Shown here: in pieces, positions 7,042 to 14,845 of the stretch
Position numbering within the stretch: the stretch's first letter is position 1
Layout: every line of letters begins with the position of its first letter
Source: Deltaproteobacteria bacterium
GTDB taxonomy: Bacteria; Myxococcota; Myxococcia; Myxococcales; 40CM-4-68-19
Assembly (NCBI GenBank): GCA_005879805.1
Contig: VBKL01000080.1
Location: 1-32,144 of the forward strand
DNA length: 32,144 bases
Direction of reading: 5' to 3'
Translations under genes and position numbers: made by a program
Notes under the pieces: generated by a model
What the model was told of the DNA's origin: nothing
The model's database searches: none
What the model saw: the letters and a program-made list of their open reading frames with translations, nothing else

Positions 7042-8313
7042 TCAGACCTCGCGCCGCAGGAACTGGAGCATGGCGAGGACCATCACCGCCATGATGGGGA
7101 ACATGAAGAGCGAGATGGCTGCGCCTTTGCCGAGATATCCGGCGTTGATGCCCAGCTGGTAGGCGTAGGTGGAGAGAACCTGCGTCTGATCGTAGGGCCC
7201 GCCCCTGGTTATGATCCAGATGGTATTGAAATCGGTGAAGCTGAAGATCACCGAGAAGAGCAGGCTCACCATCAAGATGGGCCGCACCATTGGCGCGATG
7301 ATGTAGAAGAAGCGCTGGAAGGCGTTGGCCCCGTCGAGGCGTGCGCGCTCGATGATCTCGTCGGGAATGGCGGTGAGCCCCGCGAGGATGATGATGGCGG
7401 TGAAGGGGAACCCGCGCCAGACGTTGACGAGGATGAGCGAGAACATCGCCCAGTCCTTGTCGCCGCGGAAGTTGGGCACCTGCCCCGGGCTGACGAGGTG
7501 GCTGTGCACCAGCGCCCAGTTGATGACGCCGTAGGTGGAATCGAAGATCCACAGCCATCCCTGCGCGCTGATGGCGATGGGAATCACCCAGGGAATGACG
7601 ACCAGCCCGCGGAGGATGCGCCGGCCGGCGAACTTGCGATTGAGGAGCAGCGCGCAGGGGACGCCGATGAGAAGCTTCAAGAGCTCCGTCCCGAACGTGT
7701 ACTGGAAGGTGTTCTTCACCGCGCGCACGAAGTTCGGGTCCTGCAGGACGCCGGTGCCCTTCTCCTGGATGGTGGTGTCCGCCTCGACCAGGACCTCGTT
7801 CTTGATCGCGTCCTTCATCGTCTTGCGATCCTGGAACTCGCCCAGGGTGAGCGGCGTGTCCTTGGTCTTCGCGACCACGTCCCAGGTGGTGCCGCTCTTC
7901 GCCACCGACCAGTCGAAGTCGGAGAGGATGGTCTGGACGGCGAACGACGCGTCACCATCGTTGTCGAGCTGCAGGACGGGAACGTCCTTGCCCGCTACGT
8001 GCAGGACGCCCTTGAACTTACCGCCTTCGGCGGGCTCCGCGGTCACCGTCGCCTTGTCGCGCGCCGCGAGGAATGCCTCCGCGTCCTTCTTCTCCTTGAA
8101 CTGGGCTACGTGGAAGCTGTTGGCGAGGACGTCGTAGGCCTCGACCTTCGAGTAGTTGGCCCATCCCGTCCACGTCCACTTCTGGTTGCCGGCCTGGGCG
8201 TCGGAGAAGCTCATCCAGACCGACATGAGGAACGGATAAGCGATGAAGACGCCCAGATAGAGGACGGCGGGAAGCACCAGTGCGTACCCGAGGGGCGCCT
8301 CGCGTTCGAACAT
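7042..8313 (-). CDS. Carbohydrate ABC transporter permease, MalF type, with a large periplasmic loop
   Basis: From ATG 8313 this encodes 423 residues. The frame stays open far upstream, but that sequence is out-of-frame shadow of the ATPase and binding-protein genes. The first helix (GYALVLPAVLYLGVFIAYPF) is followed by WMSFSDA and WANYSKVEAYD. About 136 extra residues (55-190) precede DPNFVRAVKNTFQYT, which normally comes almost directly. The EAA loop IERARLDGANAFQRFFYIIAPM is intact. The inserted loop is hydrophilic and charged and recalls in position the P2 loop of E. coli MalF that contacts maltose-binding protein. It pairs with the MalG-like permease downstream. Confidence 0.92.
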   Translation of the reverse strand: MFEREAPLGYALVLPAVLYLGVFIAYPFLMSVWMSFSDAQAGNQKWTWTGWANYSKVEAYDVLANSFHVAQFKEKKDAEAFLAARDKATVTAEPAEGGKFKGVLHVAGKDVPVLQLDNDGDASFAVQTILSDFDWSVAKSGTTWDVVAKTKDTPLTLGEFQDRKTMKDAIKNEVLVEADTTIQEKGTGVLQDPNFVRAVKNTFQYTFGTELLKLLIGVPCALLLNRKFAGRRILRGLVVIPWVIPIAISAQGWLWIFDSTYGVINWALVHSHLVSPGQVPNFRGDKDWAMFSLILVNVWRGFPFTAIIILAGLTAIPDEIIERARLDGANAFQRFFYIIAPMVRPILMVSLLFSVIFSFTDFNTIWIITRGGPYDQTQVLSTYAYQLGINAGYLGKGAAISLFMFPIMAVMVLAMLQFLRREV

Positions 8314-8369
8314 CGAGCTGCGCGAGATCGGCTCGCGGGTCCGGGTGACGATCGACGAAGGGGAGGCGA

Positions 8370-9437
8370 TTACAGGACGCACTCGGTGTCTCGGTCGAAG
8401 AGGTAGGCGCGTGCCATGTCGAACTGCAGATCGAGCTTGTCCTGCGGTTTCAAGCCGTCGTGGATCTCCGCGGCGAGCTGGAACACTCCCGCGCCGCAGC
8501 TGGCCGTCGCCACCACGTCGTGTCCGAGCGGCTCGACCACCTCGATGACCGAGGGGACTGCGGTCTCGCCCTTGTTCCCGGAGGGCCGCACGTAGATGTG
8601 CTCCGGCCGGATTCCGAAGACTACGCTCTTGGTGCCGTTCGGAGAGCTGCGCGGATAGGGGAGCTTCACCCCACCGCCGAGCTGGACTTTGGAGTCGACC
8701 CACTCGCCCGAGAAGAAGTTCATCGGCGGCGTCCCGATGAAACCCGCCACGAACCGGTTCTTGGGCTTGTCGTAGGCCTCGAGCGGCGTCGCCACCTGCA
8801 TGATCTTGCCGCCGTTCATGATCACGATCCGATCGCCCATCGTCATCGCCTCGACCTGGTCGTGGGTGACGTAGACCATGGTCGAGCGGACCTTCTGGTG
8901 CAGCCGCTTGAGCTCCGTCCGCATGTGGACGCGGAGCTTGGCGTCGAGGTTGGAGAGAGGCTCGTCGAAGAGGAGCACTCCCGATTGCCGGCAGAGCGCC
9001 GCCCCCACCGCCACGCGCTGCCGCTGGCCTCCGGAGAGCTGGCGCGGCTTGCGCTTGAGCTGCGGCGTGAGGCCGAGGATCTCCGCCACCTCGTTCACGC
9101 GGCGGTCGATCTCCTTCTTCGGCACCCGCCTCAGTTGCAGCGAGAAGGCCATGTTCCGGTAGACGTCCATGTGCGGGTAGAGCGCGTAGCTCTGGAACAC
9201 CATCGCGATGTCGCGATCCCGCGGCGGCAGGTTGACGACGCTCCTCCCGCCGATGCGGATGTCGCCGGCGGAGACGTCCTCCAGCCCGGCGATCATCCGC
9301 AACGTCGTCGTCTTGCCGCAGCCCGACGGTCCGACCAGGATGACGAACTCCTGGTCGTGCACCGTCAGGTCGATTCCGGCGACGGCCCAGGTCTCCCCGA
9401 ACCGCTTCTCGACGTTTTCGAGGTTGACCTCGGCCAT
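8370..9437 (-). CDS. Sugar ABC transporter ATP-binding protein, UgpC/MsmX/MalK type
   Basis: This 355-residue ATPase has Walker A GPSGCGKTT (36-44), Q-loop FQSYALYPHM, signature LSGGQRQ (134-140), Walker B LLFDEPLSNLDAKLR and H-loop VTHDQ. It ends in the C-terminal TOBE-type regulatory domain typical of sugar importers (PPMNFFSGEW, FGIRPEHIYV). Just before Walker B it reads VAVGAALCRQSG, where relatives have VALGRA(I/M)VR.P, a mild departure in a helix near the nucleotide. It is the second gene of the operon, 9 bases after the binding-protein gene. A second, orphan paralogue is at 30188-31234. Confidence 0.94.
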   Translation of the reverse strand: MAEVNLENVEKRFGETWAVAGIDLTVHDQEFVILVGPSGCGKTTTLRMIAGLEDVSAGDIRIGGRSVVNLPPRDRDIAMVFQSYALYPHMDVYRNMAFSLQLRRVPKKEIDRRVNEVAEILGLTPQLKRKPRQLSGGQRQRVAVGAALCRQSGVLLFDEPLSNLDAKLRVHMRTELKRLHQKVRSTMVYVTHDQVEAMTMGDRIVIMNGGKIMQVATPLEAYDKPKNRFVAGFIGTPPMNFFSGEWVDSKVQLGGGVKLPYPRSSPNGTKSVVFGIRPEHIYVRPSGNKGETAVPSVIEVVEPLGHDVVATASCGAGVFQLAAEIHDGLKPQDKLDLQFDMARAYLFDRDTECVL

Positions 9438-9446
9438 GCCTGGTCG

Positions 9447-10751
9447 CTAGCCCTGCACCGCGCGGAGCTTCTGCTCCGCCTCGTCCATCGCCTGGCGCGG
9501 GTTCTTGCCCTTCGCCACTTCCGCGAACATCGTCGGAACGATGAACTTGGCGTACATGCTGGTCGCGGTCTTCGTCATCGGGCCCGGGTAGCCGATGAAG
9601 TGTACGTCGTCCTGGAAGTCCTGGAGGAGCTGCAGCTTGGGCTCGTTGCCGATGACTGGCATCGGCTTCTTGAGGAATTTCTTCAAGAAGGGATGGTTGT
9701 AGCCGGTCGAGGCCTCGAAGCCCTTGAGGAAGTACTCGCCGTCCATGGCGAGGAGGAACTGCTTGGCCAGGTCCTGCACCTTCGAGAAGTTGTAGATGCC
9801 GTACGACATGGTGCGGGCGCCGTTGAAGCGGCCCTTGGGGCCGAGCGGCGTCTTGACGATGGCGAGGTTCTTGAAGGTCTCGGGATTGTCCTTCGCTGCG
9901 GTGCGGTAGGCGCTGATCGGGTTGTCGATCATCGAGCCCTTGCCGGAGGCGATGAAGCGGTTGTTCGAGCTGTCGTCCCAGCTCAGCACTTCCTCGGTCA
10001 TCGTCTTGTCGAAGAAGTCCTTGCCCCACTTGAGCACGTCGACGATCTCCTTTTTGCGGAAGGAGATCTTCCCCTCCTTGTCGAACATGTAGGCGCCGAA
10101 GGCCCACATGATGGGCAGGAGGTCGTCGTTCGAGTCTGGCGTCTGCGAGTAGGCGATTCCGAACGGATGACCGGCCTTCTTCAGCTTCTCGCCGATCTTG
10201 ATCATGTCCTGCCAGGTGGTCTTCTCCGTGTACTGCTCGCCCACCTCCTTGAAGTAGCCGGTGTTGATGATGAGCGGATAGGAGATGTACCAGCTGGGGA
10301 TGGCGAGCCACTTGTTCTTGACGTAGCCGATCGACTTGGAATCCTGGATGAAGGGGCCGTACTGCTTCTCCAGCTTGGTCGCGACGTCGCTCACGTCGAC
10401 GAGCGCCTGATCGTAGAGCCAGGCGCCGACGCCGTTGAGGTGGAAGACGTCGTGGCCGCCGCCGCGCGAGATGTCGGCGGCGATGGCCGTCGGCAGGTCG
10501 TTCGTCGCCACGTAGTCGACCTCGACCTTTGCCTTGTTCTTCTCTCCGAACTCCTGCACGAACTGGCTGAACCAGCGATCGTAGTCGGGGACGAAGTGCT
10601 TCCACTGCACGATCTTGAGCGTCTTCTCCTGCTGCGCAGAAGCCTTGCGGACGAGGATGGTGGGAACGGCTGCCGCCGCTGCTACGGCCAGGCCGCCTTT
10701 CAGGACGGAGCGCCGGCCGATCGTCTTCGACCTGATCTTGGAATCGTGCAT
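9447..10751 (-). CDS. Extracellular solute-binding protein of a sugar-type ABC importer, Tat-exported
   Basis: This 434-residue protein has a twin-arginine signal, GRRSVLKGG at residues 12-20, then an Ala-rich hydrophobic core and a likely cleavage after ASA near residue 40. The mature part shows family 1 binding-protein features: LKIVQWKHFVPDYDRWFSQFVQEF near the start, DVFHLNGVGAWLYDQ, GPMTKTATSMYAKFIVPTMFAEVAKG and a terminal AEQKLRAV helix. It would capture a sugar or polyol in the periplasm. Tat export implies folding in the cytoplasm. GGAGGG precedes ATG 10751. It is the first gene of the operon binding protein-ATPase-malF-malG and is divergent from glcD. Confidence 0.92.
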   Translation of the reverse strand: MHDSKIRSKTIGRRSVLKGGLAVAAAAAVPTILVRKASAQQEKTLKIVQWKHFVPDYDRWFSQFVQEFGEKNKAKVEVDYVATNDLPTAIAADISRGGGHDVFHLNGVGAWLYDQALVDVSDVATKLEKQYGPFIQDSKSIGYVKNKWLAIPSWYISYPLIINTGYFKEVGEQYTEKTTWQDMIKIGEKLKKAGHPFGIAYSQTPDSNDDLLPIMWAFGAYMFDKEGKISFRKKEIVDVLKWGKDFFDKTMTEEVLSWDDSSNNRFIASGKGSMIDNPISAYRTAAKDNPETFKNLAIVKTPLGPKGRFNGARTMSYGIYNFSKVQDLAKQFLLAMDGEYFLKGFEASTGYNHPFLKKFLKKPMPVIGNEPKLQLLQDFQDDVHFIGYPGPMTKTATSMYAKFIVPTMFAEVAKGKNPRQAMDEAEQKLRAVQG

Positions 10752-10809
10752 GCACCCTCCACGGGAAGCGGGAAGGGCGCACTCTAGAACACGAGCCTCC
10801 CATCGGAAA

Positions 10810-10820
10810 GCGCTAAGCGC
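10810..10820. promoter_or_regulatory. Short palindrome in the divergent importer/glcD region
   Basis: GCGCTAAGCGC is an 11-base dyad (arms GCGCT/AGCGC) in the 120-base gap between the divergent binding-protein and glcD starts. With flanking GGAAA it faintly resembles LacI-family operators. No matching regulator gene is in the window, so this is only a candidate. Confidence 0.22.
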
Positions 10821-10871
10821 GACGAAGGGCTTGTCCGGCAGGCCGCACCTGTGGTGGTGTGCTCGATCCCG

Positions 10872-12341
10872 ATGGAACTAGAGCGGATCCCGGTCGCCGA
10901 GGAGGTCGTGCGTCAGCTGCGCGCGGCGGTGGGCGAGCGCAACTGCATCTCCGATCCCGAACAGTTGCGCACCTACGAATGCGACGGCCTGACGAGCTTC
11001 CGCGCGCCCCCCGGGGTGGTGGTCGTCCCCGGGTCGACCGAGGAAGTGGTCAAGGTGGTGCGGATCGCCCGCGCCGCCGGATTGCCAATCGTGCCGCGAG
11101 GGTCGGGGACCGGGCTCTCAGGCGGCGCGATGCCGATCCCGGGGTGCGTCCTCGTCTCGCTGGCCCGCATGCGGCGCATCGTGGCAATCGATCTGAAGAA
11201 CGGAACCATGCGCGTAGAGCCCGGCGTCATCAACCTCGACGTCTCCAAGCGCCTCGCTCCCGACGGCTATTACTACGCGCCCGATCCTTCCTCGCAGAGC
11301 GTGTGCACCATCGGCGGCAACGTCGCCGAGAACTCGGGCGGCGCCCACTGCCTGAAGTACGGCTTCACGGTGAACCACGTGCTCGGCGCCCGCTGCGTCC
11401 TCGCGGACGGCACGGTCGTCGACATCGGCGGACCGGTCCTCGACGGTCCCGGCTACGACCTGCTCGGTGTCCTGGTCGGGAGCGAGGGAACGCTCTGCAT
11501 CGTCACCGAAGTCACCCTGCGGATCCTCCGCAAGCCCGAGGCGACGCGGACCTTCTTCGCCACCTTCCCGTCCACGGACGAGGCGGGGAACGCGGTCTCG
11601 CGGATCATCGCCGCCGGCATCGTGCCCGCCGCCATCGAGATGATGGACCGGCTCGCCATCGTCGCCATCAAGGCGGCGACCGGCGTGGACTGGCCGGACG
11701 TGGGCGGCGCCCTGCTCATGGACGCCGACGGATGTGCCGCCGAGGTGGAGCACGTCGCTTCCCGGGCGGCCCAGATCGCGAAGGAGTGCGGCGCCCTGCA
11801 AGTGAGGCTCCCCAAGGACGAGGCGGAGCGTCAGACCATGTGGAAGGGGCGCAAGAGCGCCTTCGCCGCCGTCGGCCGCATCTCCCCCAACTACGTGGTG
11901 CAGGACGGCGTCATCCCGCGCAGCGAGATCGCCAAGGTGCTGCGCGAGATCGAGGCCCTCTCCAAGAGCTCGGGCCTGCGCATCGCCAACGTCTTCCACG
12001 CGGGCGACGGCAATCTCCATCCGCTCGTCCTCTACGACGAGAAAGTGCCCGGCCAGGAGGCGCTGGCCGAGCAGACGGGCGGCGAGATCCTGCGCGTCTG
12101 CATCCGGGTGGGCGGATCGATCACCGGCGAGCACGGCGTCGGCGCGGACAAGGCGCCGTACATGGGAGAGCTGTTCTCGGAATCCGATCTCGACAGCATG
12201 GCAAAAGTGCGCTGCGCCTTCGATCCGGACGCCGTGATGAACCCGGGCAAGGTGTTCCCCACGCCGCGGCTGTGCGGCGACAAGCCGGGCAAGTACGTCC
12301 CCCACCCGACCGAGACACGGGACGAGGCGGGCCGCGGATGA
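10872..12341 (+). CDS. glcD: FAD-linked oxidase, glycolate/D-2-hydroxyacid dehydrogenase subunit GlcD
   Basis: From ATG 10872 this encodes 489 residues; an in-frame GTG at 10851 would add seven, and no clear ribosome binding site separates the options. The PCMH-type FAD domain is complete: PRGSGTGLSGGAMP, YYAPDPSSQSVCTIGGNVAENSGGAHC, and LGVLVGSEGTLCIVTEVTL. The C-terminal substrate-cap domain has VFHAGDGNLHPL and TGEHGVGADKAPYM, ending PDAVMNPGKVFP. The enzyme oxidises glycolate or another D-2-hydroxyacid and passes electrons through GlcE/GlcF to the membrane quinone pool. Its stop overlaps the glcE start (ATGA at 12338). It is intact, unlike its partners. Confidence 0.92.
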   Translation: MELERIPVAEEVVRQLRAAVGERNCISDPEQLRTYECDGLTSFRAPPGVVVVPGSTEEVVKVVRIARAAGLPIVPRGSGTGLSGGAMPIPGCVLVSLARMRRIVAIDLKNGTMRVEPGVINLDVSKRLAPDGYYYAPDPSSQSVCTIGGNVAENSGGAHCLKYGFTVNHVLGARCVLADGTVVDIGGPVLDGPGYDLLGVLVGSEGTLCIVTEVTLRILRKPEATRTFFATFPSTDEAGNAVSRIIAAGIVPAAIEMMDRLAIVAIKAATGVDWPDVGGALLMDADGCAAEVEHVASRAAQIAKECGALQVRLPKDEAERQTMWKGRKSAFAAVGRISPNYVVQDGVIPRSEIAKVLREIEALSKSSGLRIANVFHAGDGNLHPLVLYDEKVPGQEALAEQTGGEILRVCIRVGGSITGEHGVGADKAPYMGELFSESDLDSMAKVRCAFDPDAVMNPGKVFPTPRLCGDKPGKYVPHPTETRDEAGRG

Positions 12342-13316
12342 GCGCCGTGCTCGAGCCCCGCACCATCGAGGAGGCAGCGGCAATGCTGCCCTCCGCGGGC
12401 CGCGTCCAGTTCGTGGGAGGCGCCACCGAGCTGGAGCTCGGCGCGCCCCTCGGACCGGTCGATTCCGTGCTGCGCACTTCCGGGCTTTCTCGCATCGTCG
12501 AGTACAACCCATCCGACATGATCGTCGTCGCCGAGGCGGGCGTGACGATGGCCAGGTTGCAAGCGACCGTTCGCGCCGAAGGGCAGAGCCTCGCGCTCGA
12601 CCCGCCGCTGCCGGATCGCGCCACTGTCGGAGGCGTGGTGGCGACCGGCGCTTTCGGGCCGCGGCGTGCCCGCTACGGCGGCGTGCGCGATCTGATCATC
12701 GGAGTCACCATCGTCCGCGCCGACGGCGCCGTCTCCAAGGGCGGCGGCAAGGTGGTGAAGAACGTCGCCGGATTCGATCTGCCCAAGGTGGCGTGCGGTT
12801 CCCTCGGAACGCTCGGCCTCGTCGCCTCGGCGACCTTCCGGCTCCATCCGGTCCCGGAGGCTTCTGCCACCATGGTCGTTCGGGGCCTCGGTCCCGAGCG
12901 GGTCGTCCAGGTGGCGGTGGGTCTGCGCGACGCACAGCTCGAACCGACGTCGGTGTGCGCGCTCCGCGAAGACGGCAAGTACGACCTCGGCATCCGCTTC
13001 GAGGGATTCGCCGCGGGCGTCGAGCAGCAGGCCCGCAGGGCCGCGGAGCTGTTCGGCTGCGACCGCGCGGGCGACGCCGAGGCTTTCTGGAAACGGCACG
13101 ACGAGGTCCGGACGGGCGGCCCGCTGCGCGTCAAGGTCGCCGCGCTGCCCACCGATTTCGCCCGCATCGACGCCGCGCTGCCCCAGTCGCTGCGGGTGGC
13201 GTTCTACCCGACGCTCGGCCTCGGGTTCGCGGCGGGGACGGCCTTTCCGAGCGAGCTGGCGACGGCGCGCGCATCGCTGCGCGAGGCGGGCGGCTCCCTG
13301 GTCGTGCAAGCCGGAC
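12338..13316 (+). pseudogene. glcE: Glycolate oxidase FAD-binding subunit GlcE, 3'-truncated
   Basis: From ATG 12338 about 325 residues match GlcE: VQFVGGATELELG, GRQ-less FAD region TVGGVVATGAFGPRRARYGGVRDLIIG, then KVVKNVAGFDLPKVACGSLGTLGLV. The last family-like residues are REAGGSLVVQ near 13310. The expected ending (a D.WG segment, a helix and LNPGRF.GG, about 50-60 residues) is missing. Instead the sequence runs straight into the middle of the glcF N-terminal region in another frame. The glcE frame then happens to stay open to a stop at 14147-14149, which would add about 270 meaningless residues. This is a gene cut by a deletion, or an assembly fault. Confidence 0.75.
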
Positions 13317-13328
13317 TGCCGCCACCTC

Positions 13329-14489
13329 ATGAAGAGCCTGCTCGAGAAGAAGATCGAGCTCACCGACCACGTGCGCGGGCACTTCGACGCCTGCCTGGGC
13401 TGCATGTCGTGCGTCACCGCCTGCCCCTCGGGCGTGAAGTACGACCGTCTCATCGAGGACCAGCGGGCCGAGCTGGAGAGAGAGAAGCCGCGCACTCCCG
13501 GAGACCGCTTCTTCCGCGCCATGCTCTTCGCGCTCTTCCCTTATCCGGCGAGGCTCCGCGCGCTGCTCCTCTTCCAGCTCCTCTACGTGAAGAGCGGCCT
13601 GCGCTGGCTCCTCCACAAGATCGGCCTTTTCAAGATCATGAAGGGCCGCCTCGCCCAGCTCGAGCGGGTGATGCCCGACGTCGGCGCGCACCATCTCTCC
13701 GCCCGCCTTCCCGTCTTCAGCGCGGCGACCGGACCCCGGCGCGGCAGGGTGGCGCTCCTCGCCGGATGCGTGCAGCGCGTCTACTTCCCGGGCGTGAACG
13801 AGGCGACCATCCGCGTCTTGAACGCGGAGGGATACGACGTCGTCCTGCCGGAAGGGCAGGGCTGCTGCGGCGCGCTCTCGCTCCACGTCGGGCGGGAGGA
13901 CGAGTCGAAGGCGCTGGCGCGGGAGATGATCGAGCTGTTCCTGCACGATCCCGTGGACGCGGTGGTGATCAACTCGGCCGGATGCGGCTCGCACATGAAG
14001 ACGCTCGGGCGGCTCTTCCGGCACGAGCCCGAGTTTGCCGAGCGCGCGCACCGCTTCGATGTGCTGGTGAAGGATGTGACGGAGTTCCTCGCCGGCATCG
14101 AGCCGCGGGCGGAGCGGCACCCCGTGCCGGTGCGCGCCGCGATGCATGACGCCTGTCACCTGCGGCACGCGCAGCGCATCATCGAGCAGCCGCGCAAGCT
14201 GCTTCGCGCGATCCCGGGCCTCACGCTCCTCGAGGTTCCCGACCCCGAGCAGTGCTGCGGCAGCGCCGGCGTCTACAACCTCATCCAGCCGGAGAGCGCG
14301 GATCAGATCGGGACGCGGAAGGTGGAGAACGTGCTCTCGGTTTCGCCGGAGCTGCTCGTGTCGGGGAATCCGGGATGCACGCTGCAGATCCAGGCGAAAC
14401 TGCGCGACCGGGGTCTAACGTTGCCGGCGCTGCACCCGATCGAGCTGCTCGATCTGTCGATCCGGGGGGAATCGCCGCCCGGACACTGA
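13329..14489 (+). CDS. glcF: Glycolate oxidase iron-sulfur subunit GlcF, N-terminally truncated
   Basis: From ATG 13329 this encodes 386 residues; normal GlcF is about 405-440. It begins MKSLLEKKIELTDHVRGHF, which matches the segment after RGRIYLIK in GlcF. The second [4Fe-4S] motif follows (C22, C25, C28, C32-P). The first cluster motif, about 50 residues earlier in relatives, is absent. Both CCG domains are present: LAGCVQRVYFP with GQGCCGALSLH, and DACHLRHAQ with EQCCGSAGVYN. GlcF carries electrons from the flavin subunits to the quinone pool. The ATG is an internal Met of the ancestral gene with no ribosome binding site of its own, so expression as a normal protein is doubtful. Confidence 0.82.
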   Translation: MKSLLEKKIELTDHVRGHFDACLGCMSCVTACPSGVKYDRLIEDQRAELEREKPRTPGDRFFRAMLFALFPYPARLRALLLFQLLYVKSGLRWLLHKIGLFKIMKGRLAQLERVMPDVGAHHLSARLPVFSAATGPRRGRVALLAGCVQRVYFPGVNEATIRVLNAEGYDVVLPEGQGCCGALSLHVGREDESKALAREMIELFLHDPVDAVVINSAGCGSHMKTLGRLFRHEPEFAERAHRFDVLVKDVTEFLAGIEPRAERHPVPVRAAMHDACHLRHAQRIIEQPRKLLRAIPGLTLLEVPDPEQCCGSAGVYNLIQPESADQIGTRKVENVLSVSPELLVSGNPGCTLQIQAKLRDRGLTLPALHPIELLDLSIRGESPPGH

Positions 14490-14499
14490 GCGCCGCCGC

Positions 14500-14799
14500 C
14501 TACGGGTGATGGGCAGCTTGCTGCGCTTGCTGGGTGGCAGCAGCAGCATTGGCGGCGATGATGACGGCCGCCGCTGACGCTGCGGCTCCGCCGGCGCCCT
14601 TGTTCCCTCCCGGTGTCACCTCGCAGACGCAGCCCACGGCGCCGGCTACGACCACCACCGCCGAGAGCTTTACACCGATTCTCTCGCAGACCGCGTAACA
14701 GACCTGCGTACTGTCCTCGGGTAGCCTGGACAAGGACGCTACCGGTGGCGCGGCCGCGCAAGCGCCGAGGACAAGCAATGGGATGAGGAGGATTCGCAT
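14500..14799 (-). CDS. Small Ala-rich predicted lipoprotein
   Basis: From ATG 14799 (GGATGAGGAG-like context on the plus strand) this encodes 99 residues. It has a lipoprotein signal MRILLIPLLVLGAC, lipobox LGAC and lipidated Cys 14. The short mature part holds four further cysteines (QVCYAVCERIG and GCVCEV) and a second hydrophobic patch, AVVVVAGAVG. It ends in an Ala-rich tail with AATQQAQQAAHHP. Upstream in-frame starts would give a longer, non-signal N-terminus and are unlikely. I do not recognise the family. It lies convergent to glcF, ten bases from its stop, and downstream of the exporter gene. Confidence 0.6.
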   Translation of the reverse strand: MRILLIPLLVLGACAAAPPVASLSRLPEDSTQVCYAVCERIGVKLSAVVVVAGAVGCVCEVTPGGNKGAGGAAASAAAVIIAANAAAATQQAQQAAHHP

Positions 14800-14845
14800 G
14801 GGACGCTCCGTTCGTCTCCAGCAGCGGGGAGGCGCTGGGGAGCGC

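Noticed and set aside
5841-7094. A 417-codon plus-strand open frame rich in Asp, Glu, Arg and Gly
   Set aside because: It is antisense to the MalG-like permease and has no recognisable motif or ribosome binding site.
8460-10787. A 775-codon plus-strand open frame
   Set aside because: It is antisense to the ATPase and binding-protein genes, and its composition (Arg/Glu/Leu/His-rich, no domains) is the usual GC-rich antisense artefact.
7042-10803. A minus-strand open frame of about 1250 codons spanning the whole importer operon
   Set aside because: Only the part from 8313 to 7042 is a protein (the MalF-like permease). The upstream part is Arg/Gly/Ala-rich shadow of the ATPase and binding-protein genes, which are well supported in other frames.
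13317-14149. Continuation of the glcE frame as a long C-terminal extension
   Set aside because: This part is Arg/Pro/Ala-rich and lies out of frame over glcF, whose own frame carries the Fe-S and CCG motifs. The openness is chance in GC-rich DNA.
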